A DNA stretch of 39,936 nt. It comes from a virus. A program made the position numbers and the translations under genes. The notes beneath the pieces were generated by a model. It ran no database searches, had not been told where the DNA came from, and was given only the letters and a program-made list of their open reading frames with translations. The stretch covers positions 1 through 39,936 of the IMG/VR virus record IMGVR_UViG_3300046804_004893. One strand, given 5' to 3'. Positions within the stretch are counted from its first letter, which is position 1. The number at the start of each line of letters is the position of its first letter. Of this stretch, positions 25,023 through 33,968 are shown piece by piece.

Positions 25023-26783
25023 TTAAAACTTCAAAATAATTTTGATGGTTTCTTTTTGCGTTAGTGATCGTGAGATTGGATTTTCATTTTCAATGTAAAT
25101 GATTTCGCCTGAACCAATAACAAGATCTGGCCTGTATCCGTATATCAATTGACCAATCGCGCCGCTATTTGTACCAACAATTGTGTTACTTGTATTTAGC
25201 ACACCTTTCACATGCGTCAGATAAACATTTCCTGACGTGTTAGAGTGAAAAATTGCATTAGTAAGCTGTATGTCTGTCTGATATACAGATTCGTTTTGTG
25301 TAAAGGTACCTGATACTGGCGTAAATGTATAACGATATCGCTGATCGAATGTATCAAACCCTTTTGTGTCGCCGTTGATTGCAAGTGCTGTCACATTACC
25401 TGTTGCGGAAGATCCTGAACCTGTAACAACGTTTGCTAGATTAAAAACGCCAGCAACATTTGTTAGCGTAAGAGTACCAGACGTAAAGTCTGTTACATAA
25501 CCGGTTGCTGAAGTACATGCTTGAGTTACAATCTCGCCAACATCAAACGATCCTGTAACGCTTCCGACTGTTAGTGTTACATTACTGAACAACGGATCCT
25601 TAAGAATTCCAACAGAGCGATATTTGTTTGCAACAGGAATAGTTCCGTTCTCGTTGTTTGCAAAATCTACACTGAAGCAAAGGTAGCGAGCACCGAGCTC
25701 ATACTCAGGATTAGATCCATGACCACCCTTAGGACCCAACGTAATAGAAAGAACAGCTGAGTTTTGTACGCCATCCGTATTTCCTGCTACAACTGCTGTT
25801 GCGTATGTGTACCCTCTTCCACGATCAATTATTTCAACCTGATAAATGCTATTTGAGGATGACGCATTGACAAGTGCGCGTGCAATTGCGTTTGAACCAT
25901 CACCTGTAATAACAACTGAAGGAGTAATTTCATATCCAGACGTTACATCTGGGTTTGTTGAAAACGGTGATTCTATTTCAACTGTCTTTGTTGAACCTAC
26001 AACCGTATATCCAACGATTCGGCGCCCTTGTCCGCTTCCTGTACCTGAGTTAATGTAAAGGAAACTGCCAACATAATAGCCAGCCTGTGATACAGCATCC
26101 GTAGCAATATTGTACTTAACAGCACTACCACCTACGCGAAGATCTGTAGAAGTGAAAGTACCCGCTATATACGTGTTATAATTTGATCCTTTAAACGAAA
26201 CAGTAATAACATCGATAGCACCAGGAACAGCGTTGCCAGCAACGGCATTGTTTGCACGTACCGGCATATAATCAGCAGTAGCAAATTTATCAAACGTTGT
26301 GGAATCAAACGTGTACATATACTTCCACACATAACCATCTGATGTGCTATAGAATGCATCATTAGGAGATGTTTGTGTAACGTCGGGCACAACCGTAGAA
26401 GGTGTATTGCTGTTATTGTCTAGACACTTGAAAATGTGATATGAAGACGATGCATTAACACAAACGTAATAGGCTTTTTCACTCAGATCCGCATCATCTT
26501 TGTAAGAAGTGTATACGGTGTTTGATGTCCAGTTATATCGTTTTGTTAAAGGCATAACATCATTAACACCCGCACGTTTACCAAAAACAATGTTCTGATG
26601 TGGGTTGTAAAATGTGTCATTAACATTATTTGTCAAATCTTCGATAACATCATCACCATCAACATAGGGTGTATGACGAGCTGCAAACACGTAGTAAACA
26701 CTGTTTGCAGTCTCGTTGATAGATTCGCGGAACTGATTAAGAGCGTGTACTCTAAAGTAATTTGTAATTAGTTGTGTCGACAT
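25023..26783 (-). CDS. gp8: Baseplate wedge protein gp8
   Basis: A 586-residue homologue of T4 gp8 (334 residues), enlarged as in marine T4-like phages. Family features are the N-terminal LITNYFRVHALNQFRESI, VYYVFAARHTPY, HQNIVFGKRAGVNDVMPLTKR and the conserved YVWKYMYTFD (about 170-180). The C-terminal half carries FDVGEIVTQACTSATGYV (about 410-428), a module repeated in other baseplate proteins here, and the end PISRSLTQKETIKIILKF is the family's C-terminal strand. gp8 dimers join the baseplate wedge with gp7 and gp10 in T4. It follows gp7 by a 10-base gap and precedes the DUF4815 gene by 9 bases. Confidence 0.85.
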   Translation of the reverse strand: MSTQLITNYFRVHALNQFRESINETANSVYYVFAARHTPYVDGDDVIEDLTNNVNDTFYNPHQNIVFGKRAGVNDVMPLTKRYNWTSNTVYTSYKDDADLSEKAYYVCVNASSSYHIFKCLDNNSNTPSTVVPDVTQTSPNDAFYSTSDGYVWKYMYTFDSTTFDKFATADYMPVRANNAVAGNAVPGAIDVITVSFKGSNYNTYIAGTFTSTDLRVGGSAVKYNIATDAVSQAGYYVGSFLYINSGTGSGQGRRIVGYTVVGSTKTVEIESPFSTNPDVTSGYEITPSVVITGDGSNAIARALVNASSSNSIYQVEIIDRGRGYTYATAVVAGNTDGVQNSAVLSITLGPKGGHGSNPEYELGARYLCFSVDFANNENGTIPVANKYRSVGILKDPLFSNVTLTVGSVTGSFDVGEIVTQACTSATGYVTDFTSGTLTLTNVAGVFNLANVVTGSGSSATGNVTALAINGDTKGFDTFDQRYRYTFTPVSGTFTQNESVYQTDIQLTNAIFHSNTSGNVYLTHVKGVLNTSNTIVGTNSGAIGQLIYGYRPDLVIGSGEIIYIENENPISRSLTQKETIKIILKF

Positions 26784-26793
26784 ATCTTCAGCT

Positions 26794-29727
26794 TCAAGAG
26801 GTTTCTATGCTATTTATTATGGTTATTTCAGTGTTAGCATCTGACACCGATACCACGCGACCAAATGGTTTTGTACCAGCGACGTGAGTAAGTTGTTTAA
26901 GAACATCGATGTACTGTTCAAACGGTATCTTTGTTTGAACTTCGTAACTATACTCCTGGTAATAATCATTATCATGTAACCTCTTATCACTATCGAGGAA
27001 ACCACGCGTTGTAGAGAAGAAGCCTTCACCGTATCCTTGCTTCTGCAAATTGACAAGGGCAGTGACGGAGTAATTACTGTCTTCTTTTGTCAATGTTACC
27101 ACTTCATTATTGACATAACCAAACCCAGAATCTTTTACAGATAGCTGCGTAACAACACCATTTGCTGTTTGCACATTTGCTGTTACGTTTGCATTGAAAC
27201 CGATTTGACGTGTTGTTGAATCTTCTTCTACAGTAGCAACAGTCGCCGATGCACCAGATGTACGACCTGTTATCGTACTTCCCACTTTGAATGTGTTCTC
27301 GAGGTTGATTCGTTTAATCAACAATGTTTCTGTCGTTGAGTTGGGTTTAACCAAACCACGAGCAGTTGTAGACAACGAAACGGCTGTAACAGTTGTAGCA
27401 TTTGCAACACTATTAGATGTTTGTGAGTATATCTTTGTTGAGCTGTTTGACGTTGGTATAAACGTACCGGTAACATTCTGCAGTTTTACACTACCAGCAC
27501 CAGCAGCGATGTTAATGTTGCCTGGTACAGCAAATCCATATGCGCGAACTGAACCGTTTGCGTATTTTTGATAGATGTATTCGTCTTGAATGTACGAGGT
27601 CGTCGTAGCACCGTTAGCAGCTGTTCCCGTAAACGCAACGACGTCTAGCTGTATACCGGATGTGCTGTAAGATTGTTGAATCTCCTCACCTTCAGTAAAC
27701 GGTGAGGTAGTTGAAGTAATATTCAACGCTAGATCACGTCTGTTGTATGCAACAGTACGTGGCTCGACAATTGCAATGAATGGATCAACGTTATAATCGT
27801 TACCCGTATCAATACCAACTAGTGATGCAATAGAACCAATTGTCTCTGCATCAAAACGTAATACATCATAAAGCACCGCATCTATTCCACCACCAGGCCA
27901 CTTTGTAAATCCAAAGCTGCCATATGCCGTATTACCAGTAGAATCAATCGCCGGAGTCACATACTGTAATGCAGCTCCAGTATTGTTTCCATTTAGATTA
28001 ATTGACTGAAGAGTGTTGTTACCATAGACAGTTACAAACTTATGACCTGTTTCTGAAGATCCAGCTGTTACGTTTATTGCAGCGCCGTTGTTTGTTGTGG
28101 AAACTTTGAAAGCAGTACTGTTAGCGTTTCGAATGTAATAATAACCACCGTTGTTAAGACCAGTGATTGCATTATTGCCTGTCGACACATCATAACGAAC
28201 ATAATCACCATTACTAAAACCGTGAGCGGCCGCTGTAGTAATAAAGTCTGTCGAGTTTGCAACACCTGTCAACGCGTTGAAGCTGGTTTGTATCTTACCA
28301 TAACCAGCAAATGGCACCAATTGTGTGTTGTTACTTGATATAAAGTCCGGAGTCAGGTAAACTGTTTCTGAATTTGTTAAGTAACCAATGCTGAATCCAG
28401 CATCCGTACCTGTTCCTGTGTTTGCAATTGTAGCTGTCGTGAGACTCTCTAAACCATATAAAGGTGAATAAGGTGTAATGTAAAAATTACCACCTGTTAT
28501 AGAATGTACACCGACATATGTTGCATTTGTGCCCGTTACGTTTGCTGTGACAGTTCTATTATAGTATCCTGTTACAACGCCCGTAACAGTATTACCTTTT
28601 TTGGCAAACGTCGTATCAACGTCTGGAATAGTACCCGTACCTGGACATACAATTAAGTATCCTGCTGTTGAGTTTATTATACCAGCGTCAACGATTGTTG
28701 CGTTGGCAGCAACCATGCCGTTACCGTAATAGTTTTCTATTACCGATCCAACAGTGAACAATGCACTGTTTGATGCTGTATCATATGCAACGTTTGCAAG
28801 ATATTGTCGAACTAATTCAAACGTTTTGAAGTTGGTAATTTGTGTGTTAGCGTTTGTTATGTTGGTAACATTCAACATCTTCTTTGCTACAACAACTTCT
28901 GACGTGTCGCTAAATCCCCATCCACCATCAGCAAAAGAATTTGCAAAGTAGAAGGTGACTTTACCTGTTTGATCAGATACTTCTTTTACACGAGCTTTTC
29001 CTTGTTTGCCGTTGGAAGAACTAATGTTAAAAACATCACCGACAGCGAACAGTGCTCCGCCGGTTTTTACTGTTAACTCTGTCAAAGAGCCAGTCGTACG
29101 AGGTGCTTCTACAAAGACGGTGTTAGAGGTCTCTGTGACGTACTCATCTAGTTGAAAATCTCCTCTTACATCGCTCAGGTAAGCAATATCAATGTACCGA
29201 CCACCAATGCGACGTCTAACAACACCCTCAACAAACGCCTTTGCTCCACTAGCACTGCCCGTAACTTCTTTGCCAACAAACCCTTTTGTTCTATCCGTTG
29301 TTGTTAACTCTAGATAAACTGGCTTGACCCACGTACCATCAGAAGATTTAAAGATATCATCACCTGGAAGATATACACTAGCTTCCTGGTTATACATTCC
29401 CTGCAAAACAAGCTGCACCCCACGCTCTGTCCCTTTAACGCGATAAAGATCAATTGCATGTTTTGTAAGTAATTTTTGATTTCCCTTTGTCGTTAGAGGA
29501 AGACCCTTCATGTACTTTTGATTAAAATAGGTGACAAACTCATCACTTGTTTTATCAATATCACGTAAATCAAAAAGCGTACGCGACATACCGAGTGCTT
29601 GGTTTTGTTGCTCCATCCATGCGTAATATTGCTGAATGAAATTAATAAAGCGCGGACCTTCCTCCTGATAAAACTCAGGGAACTGCGACTGTATTAAAGG
29701 AGAAACAATACGTTCAATATCTCTCAT
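26794..29727 (-). CDS. gp7: Baseplate wedge protein gp7-like
   Basis: A 977-residue protein placed between gp6 and gp8 as in T4 (gp7, 1032 residues). The N-terminus (MRDIERIVSPLIQSQFPEFY, then EEGPRFINFIQQYYAWMEQ) and KHAIDLYRVKGTERGVQLVL (about 90-109) are highly conserved in wedge proteins of marine T4-like phages. The middle is a string of beta modules: HGFSNGDYVRY with GHKF (about 480-565), FTEGEEIQQSYSTSG and FKVGSTITGRTSGASATVA. The C-terminal EYSYEVQTKIPFEQYIDVLK and HVAGTKPFGRVVSV are again conserved. Its start overlaps the gp6 stop as ATGA. It is the long scaffold of the wedge that holds gp8 and peripheral proteins. Confidence 0.75.
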   Translation of the reverse strand: MRDIERIVSPLIQSQFPEFYQEEGPRFINFIQQYYAWMEQQNQALGMSRTLFDLRDIDKTSDEFVTYFNQKYMKGLPLTTKGNQKLLTKHAIDLYRVKGTERGVQLVLQGMYNQEASVYLPGDDIFKSSDGTWVKPVYLELTTTDRTKGFVGKEVTGSASGAKAFVEGVVRRRIGGRYIDIAYLSDVRGDFQLDEYVTETSNTVFVEAPRTTGSLTELTVKTGGALFAVGDVFNISSSNGKQGKARVKEVSDQTGKVTFYFANSFADGGWGFSDTSEVVVAKKMLNVTNITNANTQITNFKTFELVRQYLANVAYDTASNSALFTVGSVIENYYGNGMVAANATIVDAGIINSTAGYLIVCPGTGTIPDVDTTFAKKGNTVTGVVTGYYNRTVTANVTGTNATYVGVHSITGGNFYITPYSPLYGLESLTTATIANTGTGTDAGFSIGYLTNSETVYLTPDFISSNNTQLVPFAGYGKIQTSFNALTGVANSTDFITTAAAHGFSNGDYVRYDVSTGNNAITGLNNGGYYYIRNANSTAFKVSTTNNGAAINVTAGSSETGHKFVTVYGNNTLQSINLNGNNTGAALQYVTPAIDSTGNTAYGSFGFTKWPGGGIDAVLYDVLRFDAETIGSIASLVGIDTGNDYNVDPFIAIVEPRTVAYNRRDLALNITSTTSPFTEGEEIQQSYSTSGIQLDVVAFTGTAANGATTTSYIQDEYIYQKYANGSVRAYGFAVPGNINIAAGAGSVKLQNVTGTFIPTSNSSTKIYSQTSNSVANATTVTAVSLSTTARGLVKPNSTTETLLIKRINLENTFKVGSTITGRTSGASATVATVEEDSTTRQIGFNANVTANVQTANGVVTQLSVKDSGFGYVNNEVVTLTKEDSNYSVTALVNLQKQGYGEGFFSTTRGFLDSDKRLHDNDYYQEYSYEVQTKIPFEQYIDVLKQLTHVAGTKPFGRVVSVSDANTEITIINSIETS

Positions 29728-31514
29728 TGTTTAACGCCGGTAACATTAACAGTGACGTCTTTTGCAACGTCTATTTGAAGAATAGTGTTACGATACACAC
29801 CAATGTTTTGCGAAAGTGTTTTTGCTTTGATTTTTAAATAGTTACCTTCGTACGAAGTCATGCTCAGCCCAGCAAATGTTAAGAATCCTGTTGTATAATT
29901 CACCGTTCCAACCTTTTTAAGGATTGTTATACCACCAGCTTCTTGAGCAGCAACGTACAAATTACCCAGTGAATCATCAACGATCAAACAACTTGTATTA
30001 TTATAAGTAAACGAAGATGTTGTTATGGTATGACCATAATGTGTTTCGTTGAAAGAAGTTTTTAATCCCGTTTCTGTCTGTAACGCATTTTCGAAATCAA
30101 CTGTAAAAATTAGATCTGTATTCAGCGTTGGTATTACTCTACGAATTGCTCTTACAGACGTGTCGTTTGATATAATACTTGTGTCAGCGTTAGTAATGGT
30201 AGCAAGTAGTTCACTGTGATGCATAGTGGTTTTAAAGTCTTCAAGACTGTTAAAACTATAGTTTGTTACGGCTGATTGAACGAGAGATTTAATATCCGCT
30301 GTTGTTTTTGTTGTCTTGTTTACGTTGTAAAATACATTTGACGTAACTTCAAGGTACATAAAATCTGGCTTGATAAAATCAACGTTGATTGATACCGGTG
30401 TCTTATCACGGATGTAATCCAAGAAGGCCTTCTGTCTCACTTCTGACACACCATCAGCGTCAGCAACATCAACGCTAACAATCACGCGACCAAACCGTGG
30501 TGGGTTTGCTTCTTCACCACCATATACACTAATTGCTTTAATATCGGAGAATCTACTTTTTAGTAAAGTTTCGTAATCAGAGACAGTGACAGCTCTATCT
30601 TGCGCTTTGAAGCTTCTTGGCGCATTAAATTTTATCGAGGTGATACTTTCTGCTACGTCACCACCCGTTGCTCCGGATACCGTTTTTACGGTTATGTTAG
30701 AGTGTCCGTCAATTGTACTATCCGGACTGAACTTTAATGCACCATTTGGTAGCTGACCAGACCCAGCGCGGTATTTGACAACAACGTACGATCCTGATTT
30801 TGGAGTGCGTCCATACACACCGTCACCAAATACAAGTTCATATTGCTGGTTTTCTGCTGCTTGAACAAAGAATACAGTCGAGCTCGACTTAACACCAACA
30901 ATTGATTCGCTTTGTGTGTATGTTAGTGCTGTTGTGCCACCATCCTCATATACTGTAACATCGAGAGACATTACATCAACGGTTGGATTGGATACAACAT
31001 ATCTCTGAGACGTGTTAGACGCATCGACAACAAACGTTTCTGTAAGAACGTTCCCCTCATACACATCCGTCGTCAGAGAATACACACCGTTGTTTGATGT
31101 TGTAATTACTGTTGCTTCGTTTGTAGAGAATGTAAATGTGTTTGAACCTACCCGAGCTGTAAAGGAAGTATATTTTGGGACGACAATGGACGATACGGCA
31201 GTTGATGGAGTAATGTCAACAGTTATTGTTGCTTTTGAGGAAACAAAAGATCGAGGCGTGTAGTTAAGTTCTTTTGCATGCGATACAACGCTATCACGGA
31301 GCTGCGCCGTGTCAAGAAACATCTCACTGGCCACCATATTGGTGTAAAACGCATTAAGATAGGTATTATAGGCCAACACATCAAGCAAAACGTTAATGTT
31401 TGACCCCTCATAGTCAATGTCTTTGAACTGGGTGTTGTTTTTAAGAAATGTTTTTAGATTGCTCTTTAGACTTGAAAAATCTAAACCAACTAAATCAATG
31501 CTCGTGTTGGCCAT
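29724..31514 (-). CDS. gp6: Baseplate wedge protein gp6
   Basis: A 596-residue homologue of T4 gp6 (660 residues), the baseplate J-like protein whose dimers form the ring around the hub. Conserved features are the N-terminal DFSSLKSNLKTFLKNNTQF, YEGSNINVLLDVLAYNTYLN and MFLDTAQLRDSVVSHAKELNY. These are followed by YELVFGDGVYGRTPKSG (about 225-241) and FKAQDRAVTVSDYETLLKSR, the J-protein core. The start overlaps the last base of the gp25 stop (TAATG). The C-terminal 160 residues (TSFNETHYGHTIT onwards) form an extra beta domain with no T4 name that I can assign. Confidence 0.88.
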   Translation of the reverse strand: MANTSIDLVGLDFSSLKSNLKTFLKNNTQFKDIDYEGSNINVLLDVLAYNTYLNAFYTNMVASEMFLDTAQLRDSVVSHAKELNYTPRSFVSSKATITVDITPSTAVSSIVVPKYTSFTARVGSNTFTFSTNEATVITTSNNGVYSLTTDVYEGNVLTETFVVDASNTSQRYVVSNPTVDVMSLDVTVYEDGGTTALTYTQSESIVGVKSSSTVFFVQAAENQQYELVFGDGVYGRTPKSGSYVVVKYRAGSGQLPNGALKFSPDSTIDGHSNITVKTVSGATGGDVAESITSIKFNAPRSFKAQDRAVTVSDYETLLKSRFSDIKAISVYGGEEANPPRFGRVIVSVDVADADGVSEVRQKAFLDYIRDKTPVSINVDFIKPDFMYLEVTSNVFYNVNKTTKTTADIKSLVQSAVTNYSFNSLEDFKTTMHHSELLATITNADTSIISNDTSVRAIRRVIPTLNTDLIFTVDFENALQTETGLKTSFNETHYGHTITTSSFTYNNTSCLIVDDSLGNLYVAAQEAGGITILKKVGTVNYTTGFLTFAGLSMTSYEGNYLKIKAKTLSQNIGVYRNTILQIDVAKDVTVNVTGVKQ

Positions 31515-31942
31515 TAGCGGATCCTGTTAAGTAAAAGTTCTAATACAATAGGCTCTTTTGTATTTATGATGGAGAAAATAATTGTCACGTTTGCTGTGTT
31601 GGTATCATTATCGACGAGAACACGGATTTTATGTAACAAAGCACGAGGCTCGTAATTTTCTATTGTCTTTGTAATGTATCCCTCAAGTACCTGTTCAGTT
31701 GATGGATCTGTTGGTTCAAAAAGTATATTGCGAACATCAGAACCAAGCTCAACGTTAAACAAACGCTCACCTCTACCAGTTAGCAATAGATTCTTAATAG
31801 ACCGCTTAACAGCTTCCTCGTTTATGTTTCGCACAACATCTTTTTTTATTGGATGTAAGTCTAAGTTTGTGAGGAAGTCAGAAAATACTTCTGGTTGTGA
31901 TAGTTGTGGTGTGGTTGTTGTTCTTCTTTGTACCAACGCCAT
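31514..31942 (-). CDS. gp25: Baseplate wedge protein gp25
   Basis: A 142-residue member of the GPW/gp25 family (T4 gp25, 132 residues). The core LLLTGRGERLFNVELGSDVR and ILFEPTDPSTEQVLEGYI (about 51-92) contain the conserved Gly-Arg-GERLF pattern and the negatively charged patch. ENYEPRALLHKIRVLVDND follows as in the family. gp25 in T4 primes sheath polymerisation onto the wedge. It lies three bases downstream of gp5 and overlaps gp6 by one base (TAATG), giving a tight co-translated set gp5-gp25-gp6-gp7. No anomaly seen. Confidence 0.93.
   Translation of the reverse strand: MALVQRRTTTTPQLSQPEVFSDFLTNLDLHPIKKDVVRNINEEAVKRSIKNLLLTGRGERLFNVELGSDVRNILFEPTDPSTEQVLEGYITKTIENYEPRALLHKIRVLVDNDTNTANVTIIFSIINTKEPIVLELLLNRIR
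31561..31568 (-). promoter_or_regulatory. Possible late promoter variant (CATAAATA)
   Basis: On the minus strand the sequence is TCATAAATACAAAAG, within the last codons of gp25 and about 47 bases before gp6. It is one base from the T4 late octamer and shares TCATAAATACAA with the site near 11690. It could boost gp6 onwards, but it also encodes I-I-N-T of gp25, so it may be chance. Confidence 0.3.
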
Positions 31943-31945
31943 CTG

Positions 31946-32725
31946 TTAATCTCCAATAAACACAGTTGAGGAACCTTCACCTATACCTTGTGGACCATCA
32001 ACCTCTGTATCCGGAACACTATCGCCAATACGTGCAGCTCCCATCGATCCGTTGTTGATGTTTACGGTTTTACCATTTATAGTTACATTACCCGTTACAT
32101 TTAACTTGTAGTTGCCTTTTACTTCTATATCAACGTCACCTACAATGTATATCTTTTGATTTTTCTGTACGATTTCATAATCATTACCAACAATTCTGTT
32201 TACTCTGTTGCCTTCAAAATTAACTTCTTGATACGTTCCTGATCGATGAGATGTGTGTATTCTTTCGTTGTCTGGTGTATCATCAACCTCAAATAAATGA
32301 CCTGACTCTGTCTGAACAACTTTATTGTATGGGTACTTTGCTCTGTATGCAGAGGGCGGTTCGGGCCCAAGTGGCTCTCTATTTAGTGCGTTACGTTCTA
32401 TTGCAAACAGAGAAAGATCGCCAACGCCCGGAATAACACCAACTATAACAGGCATTGTGGTTTCATTACCGTCCATAAAAAAACCAAACACCGTACTGCC
32501 GACTTGAATACCTGTTGGTGATATACCAACACCCTTTAAGCTAGCACTTGTTACTGGTAGAAGTACCGTGGCCCAGGGCAACGTGGAAGTCGGAGCTTCG
32601 GTATCATCGCCGTGGACGTTAAACGCACGCACTCTTATTCTACCAATTTTTTCCGGATCGTTCCTATCCTCTACGCGACCAATAAACCACCGAAATCCTT
32701 CTTCACCTACGCTTTTTGTTGTCAT
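31946..32725 (-). CDS. gp5: Baseplate hub spike protein gp5-like, without lysozyme domain
   Basis: A 259-residue protein. Residues about 10-100 form the OB-fold start of gp5/VgrG (FRWFIGRVEDRNDPEKIGRI, VRAFNVHGDD, STLPWATVLLPVTSA, GSTVFGFFMDG). T4 gp5 (575 residues) then has a lysozyme domain, absent here: the chain passes directly to a beta-helix (about 135-225) of the type YEIVQKNQKIYIVGDVDIEV and YKLNVTGNVTINGKTV. The last 32 residues (MGAARIGDSVPDTEVDG, then GEGSSTVFIGD) resemble a PAAR-like tip sequence. Loss of the lysozyme is usual in marine T4-like phages. It follows gp27 with a one-base gap. It forms the membrane-piercing spike under the hub. Confidence 0.85.
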   Translation of the reverse strand: MTTKSVGEEGFRWFIGRVEDRNDPEKIGRIRVRAFNVHGDDTEAPTSTLPWATVLLPVTSASLKGVGISPTGIQVGSTVFGFFMDGNETTMPVIVGVIPGVGDLSLFAIERNALNREPLGPEPPSAYRAKYPYNKVVQTESGHLFEVDDTPDNERIHTSHRSGTYQEVNFEGNRVNRIVGNDYEIVQKNQKIYIVGDVDIEVKGNYKLNVTGNVTINGKTVNINNGSMGAARIGDSVPDTEVDGPQGIGEGSSTVFIGD

Positions 32726-32726
32726 A

Positions 32727-33968
32727 TCATAATCCTACACTTGCGCAATCAAACACGATTTGATGTTTTGACTTTGTACTTGGCGTAATCATGTGTCGCA
32801 AACGAACAATGATGTAGTTTCCCGACAACGCCTGATCTTCCTTTTTTTTACCAGTCGTTCCTGTCATAGCAGGCAAATTCAATGTTATAACATCACCCAC
32901 TTTGAGGCCTGAATCACCATGTATCAAAACTCTTACAATATTAGAATTTAGTAACACGGCAAAAGAGTTACGTATAGCAACAGCTGTGTCAATGAAATTG
33001 TCCGGTCGAAGTGTATCTACAGGAACAAAAAAAGACTTTGGTACACCGGATGCAAACTTATCGATAAATTCATCCGTATTAGGCATTTGAGATGTCTTAT
33101 CAAATTTTTGAATGGCACCAAACACATTCTTTAAATCAAACTTACCTTCGCTAAACTCTTTTGTTGAAATATTAAACGAGCGTGTAACAGCCTTAAAAAC
33201 ACCTTCAGCAGCTTTTTTGTTCGAGTCCATGGCAGCAATATTTTCAAACCCAAGCATTGTTCTAAACGAGTTTGCTTGTGTCTCTGCGCTTGCCATAACA
33301 TTTTGCGCAGCATTAAACACGCGTGACCCAATACTTGATTTACCATCTTTTAGTAAGCCTTCAATTGTTTTGAAGTTGAAACCTGCCTGATTTTCAAAGA
33401 ACACATAAGATGATGTTGGAAATTGCTTACTAACTGCACGCTTGCGACACATATCTATTGTTTGAAGTGGGTTAAGACGTGGAACAGCAAGCGTCTGTAT
33501 TCCTTTTGTCTCATCAATAATCACTTCTTTTTTTGTTTTGAGATATTTTGTCAAAACAATCGGCACGATGTTACTTAGTGTATCTTGAAATGATTGCGTT
33601 ATCAAATCAGACGCATTGTATAAATGTTCTTCACTAACGCAACGTAACGTATAAGTTGCTCCCTTACCGTTTACATTCTTTGATACGTTTGTCAGTTCAA
33701 ATGAACGAAACTTATACTTTGTCGTACTGCTTTGTCCCGGTGTTTTAAATTCGATCTCGATCTCTTCTTCGCCAACTATTGGAAAATCTTCAATCAAGCC
33801 AATATTATCATTAAAAAATACCGTTGCATACAAAGTTGGTTTTGCCATGTCCTCGAAGATATCAAACCCAGAAATTTGTTCAATTGGATTAATTGATGCA
33901 CCAATCTTAGGGTTTTTGAGAGTAATGTACTTGATTTCAACATCACCTGGTTCAAATATTTGCTTCAT
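32727..33968 (-). CDS. gp27: Baseplate hub protein gp27-like
   Basis: A 413-residue protein next to gp5 and close in length to T4 gp27 (391). The N-terminus IKYITLKNPKIGASINPIEQ and GFDIFEDMAKPTLYATVFFND match the tube-like beta domain of hub proteins. KYKFRSFELTNVSKN and YTLRCVSEEHLYNASDLITQ (to about 125) fit the same family. The middle has a helical insert (about 205-300) including FNAAQNVMASAETQANSFR. The C-terminal ALSGNYIIVRLRHMITPSTK ends the second tube-like domain. The start overlaps the gp53 stop as ATGA. gp27 trimers join the gp5 spike to the tail tube. Confidence 0.8.
   Translation of the reverse strand: MKQIFEPGDVEIKYITLKNPKIGASINPIEQISGFDIFEDMAKPTLYATVFFNDNIGLIEDFPIVGEEEIEIEFKTPGQSSTTKYKFRSFELTNVSKNVNGKGATYTLRCVSEEHLYNASDLITQSFQDTLSNIVPIVLTKYLKTKKEVIIDETKGIQTLAVPRLNPLQTIDMCRKRAVSKQFPTSSYVFFENQAGFNFKTIEGLLKDGKSSIGSRVFNAAQNVMASAETQANSFRTMLGFENIAAMDSNKKAAEGVFKAVTRSFNISTKEFSEGKFDLKNVFGAIQKFDKTSQMPNTDEFIDKFASGVPKSFFVPVDTLRPDNFIDTAVAIRNSFAVLLNSNIVRVLIHGDSGLKVGDVITLNLPAMTGTTGKKKEDQALSGNYIIVRLRHMITPSTKSKHQIVFDCASVGL

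Noticed and set aside
31946-32725. Lysozyme domain in gp5
   Set aside because: The chain passes from the OB-fold directly to the beta-helix at about residue 135; there is no space and no catalytic Glu-containing motif for a T4-type lysozyme.
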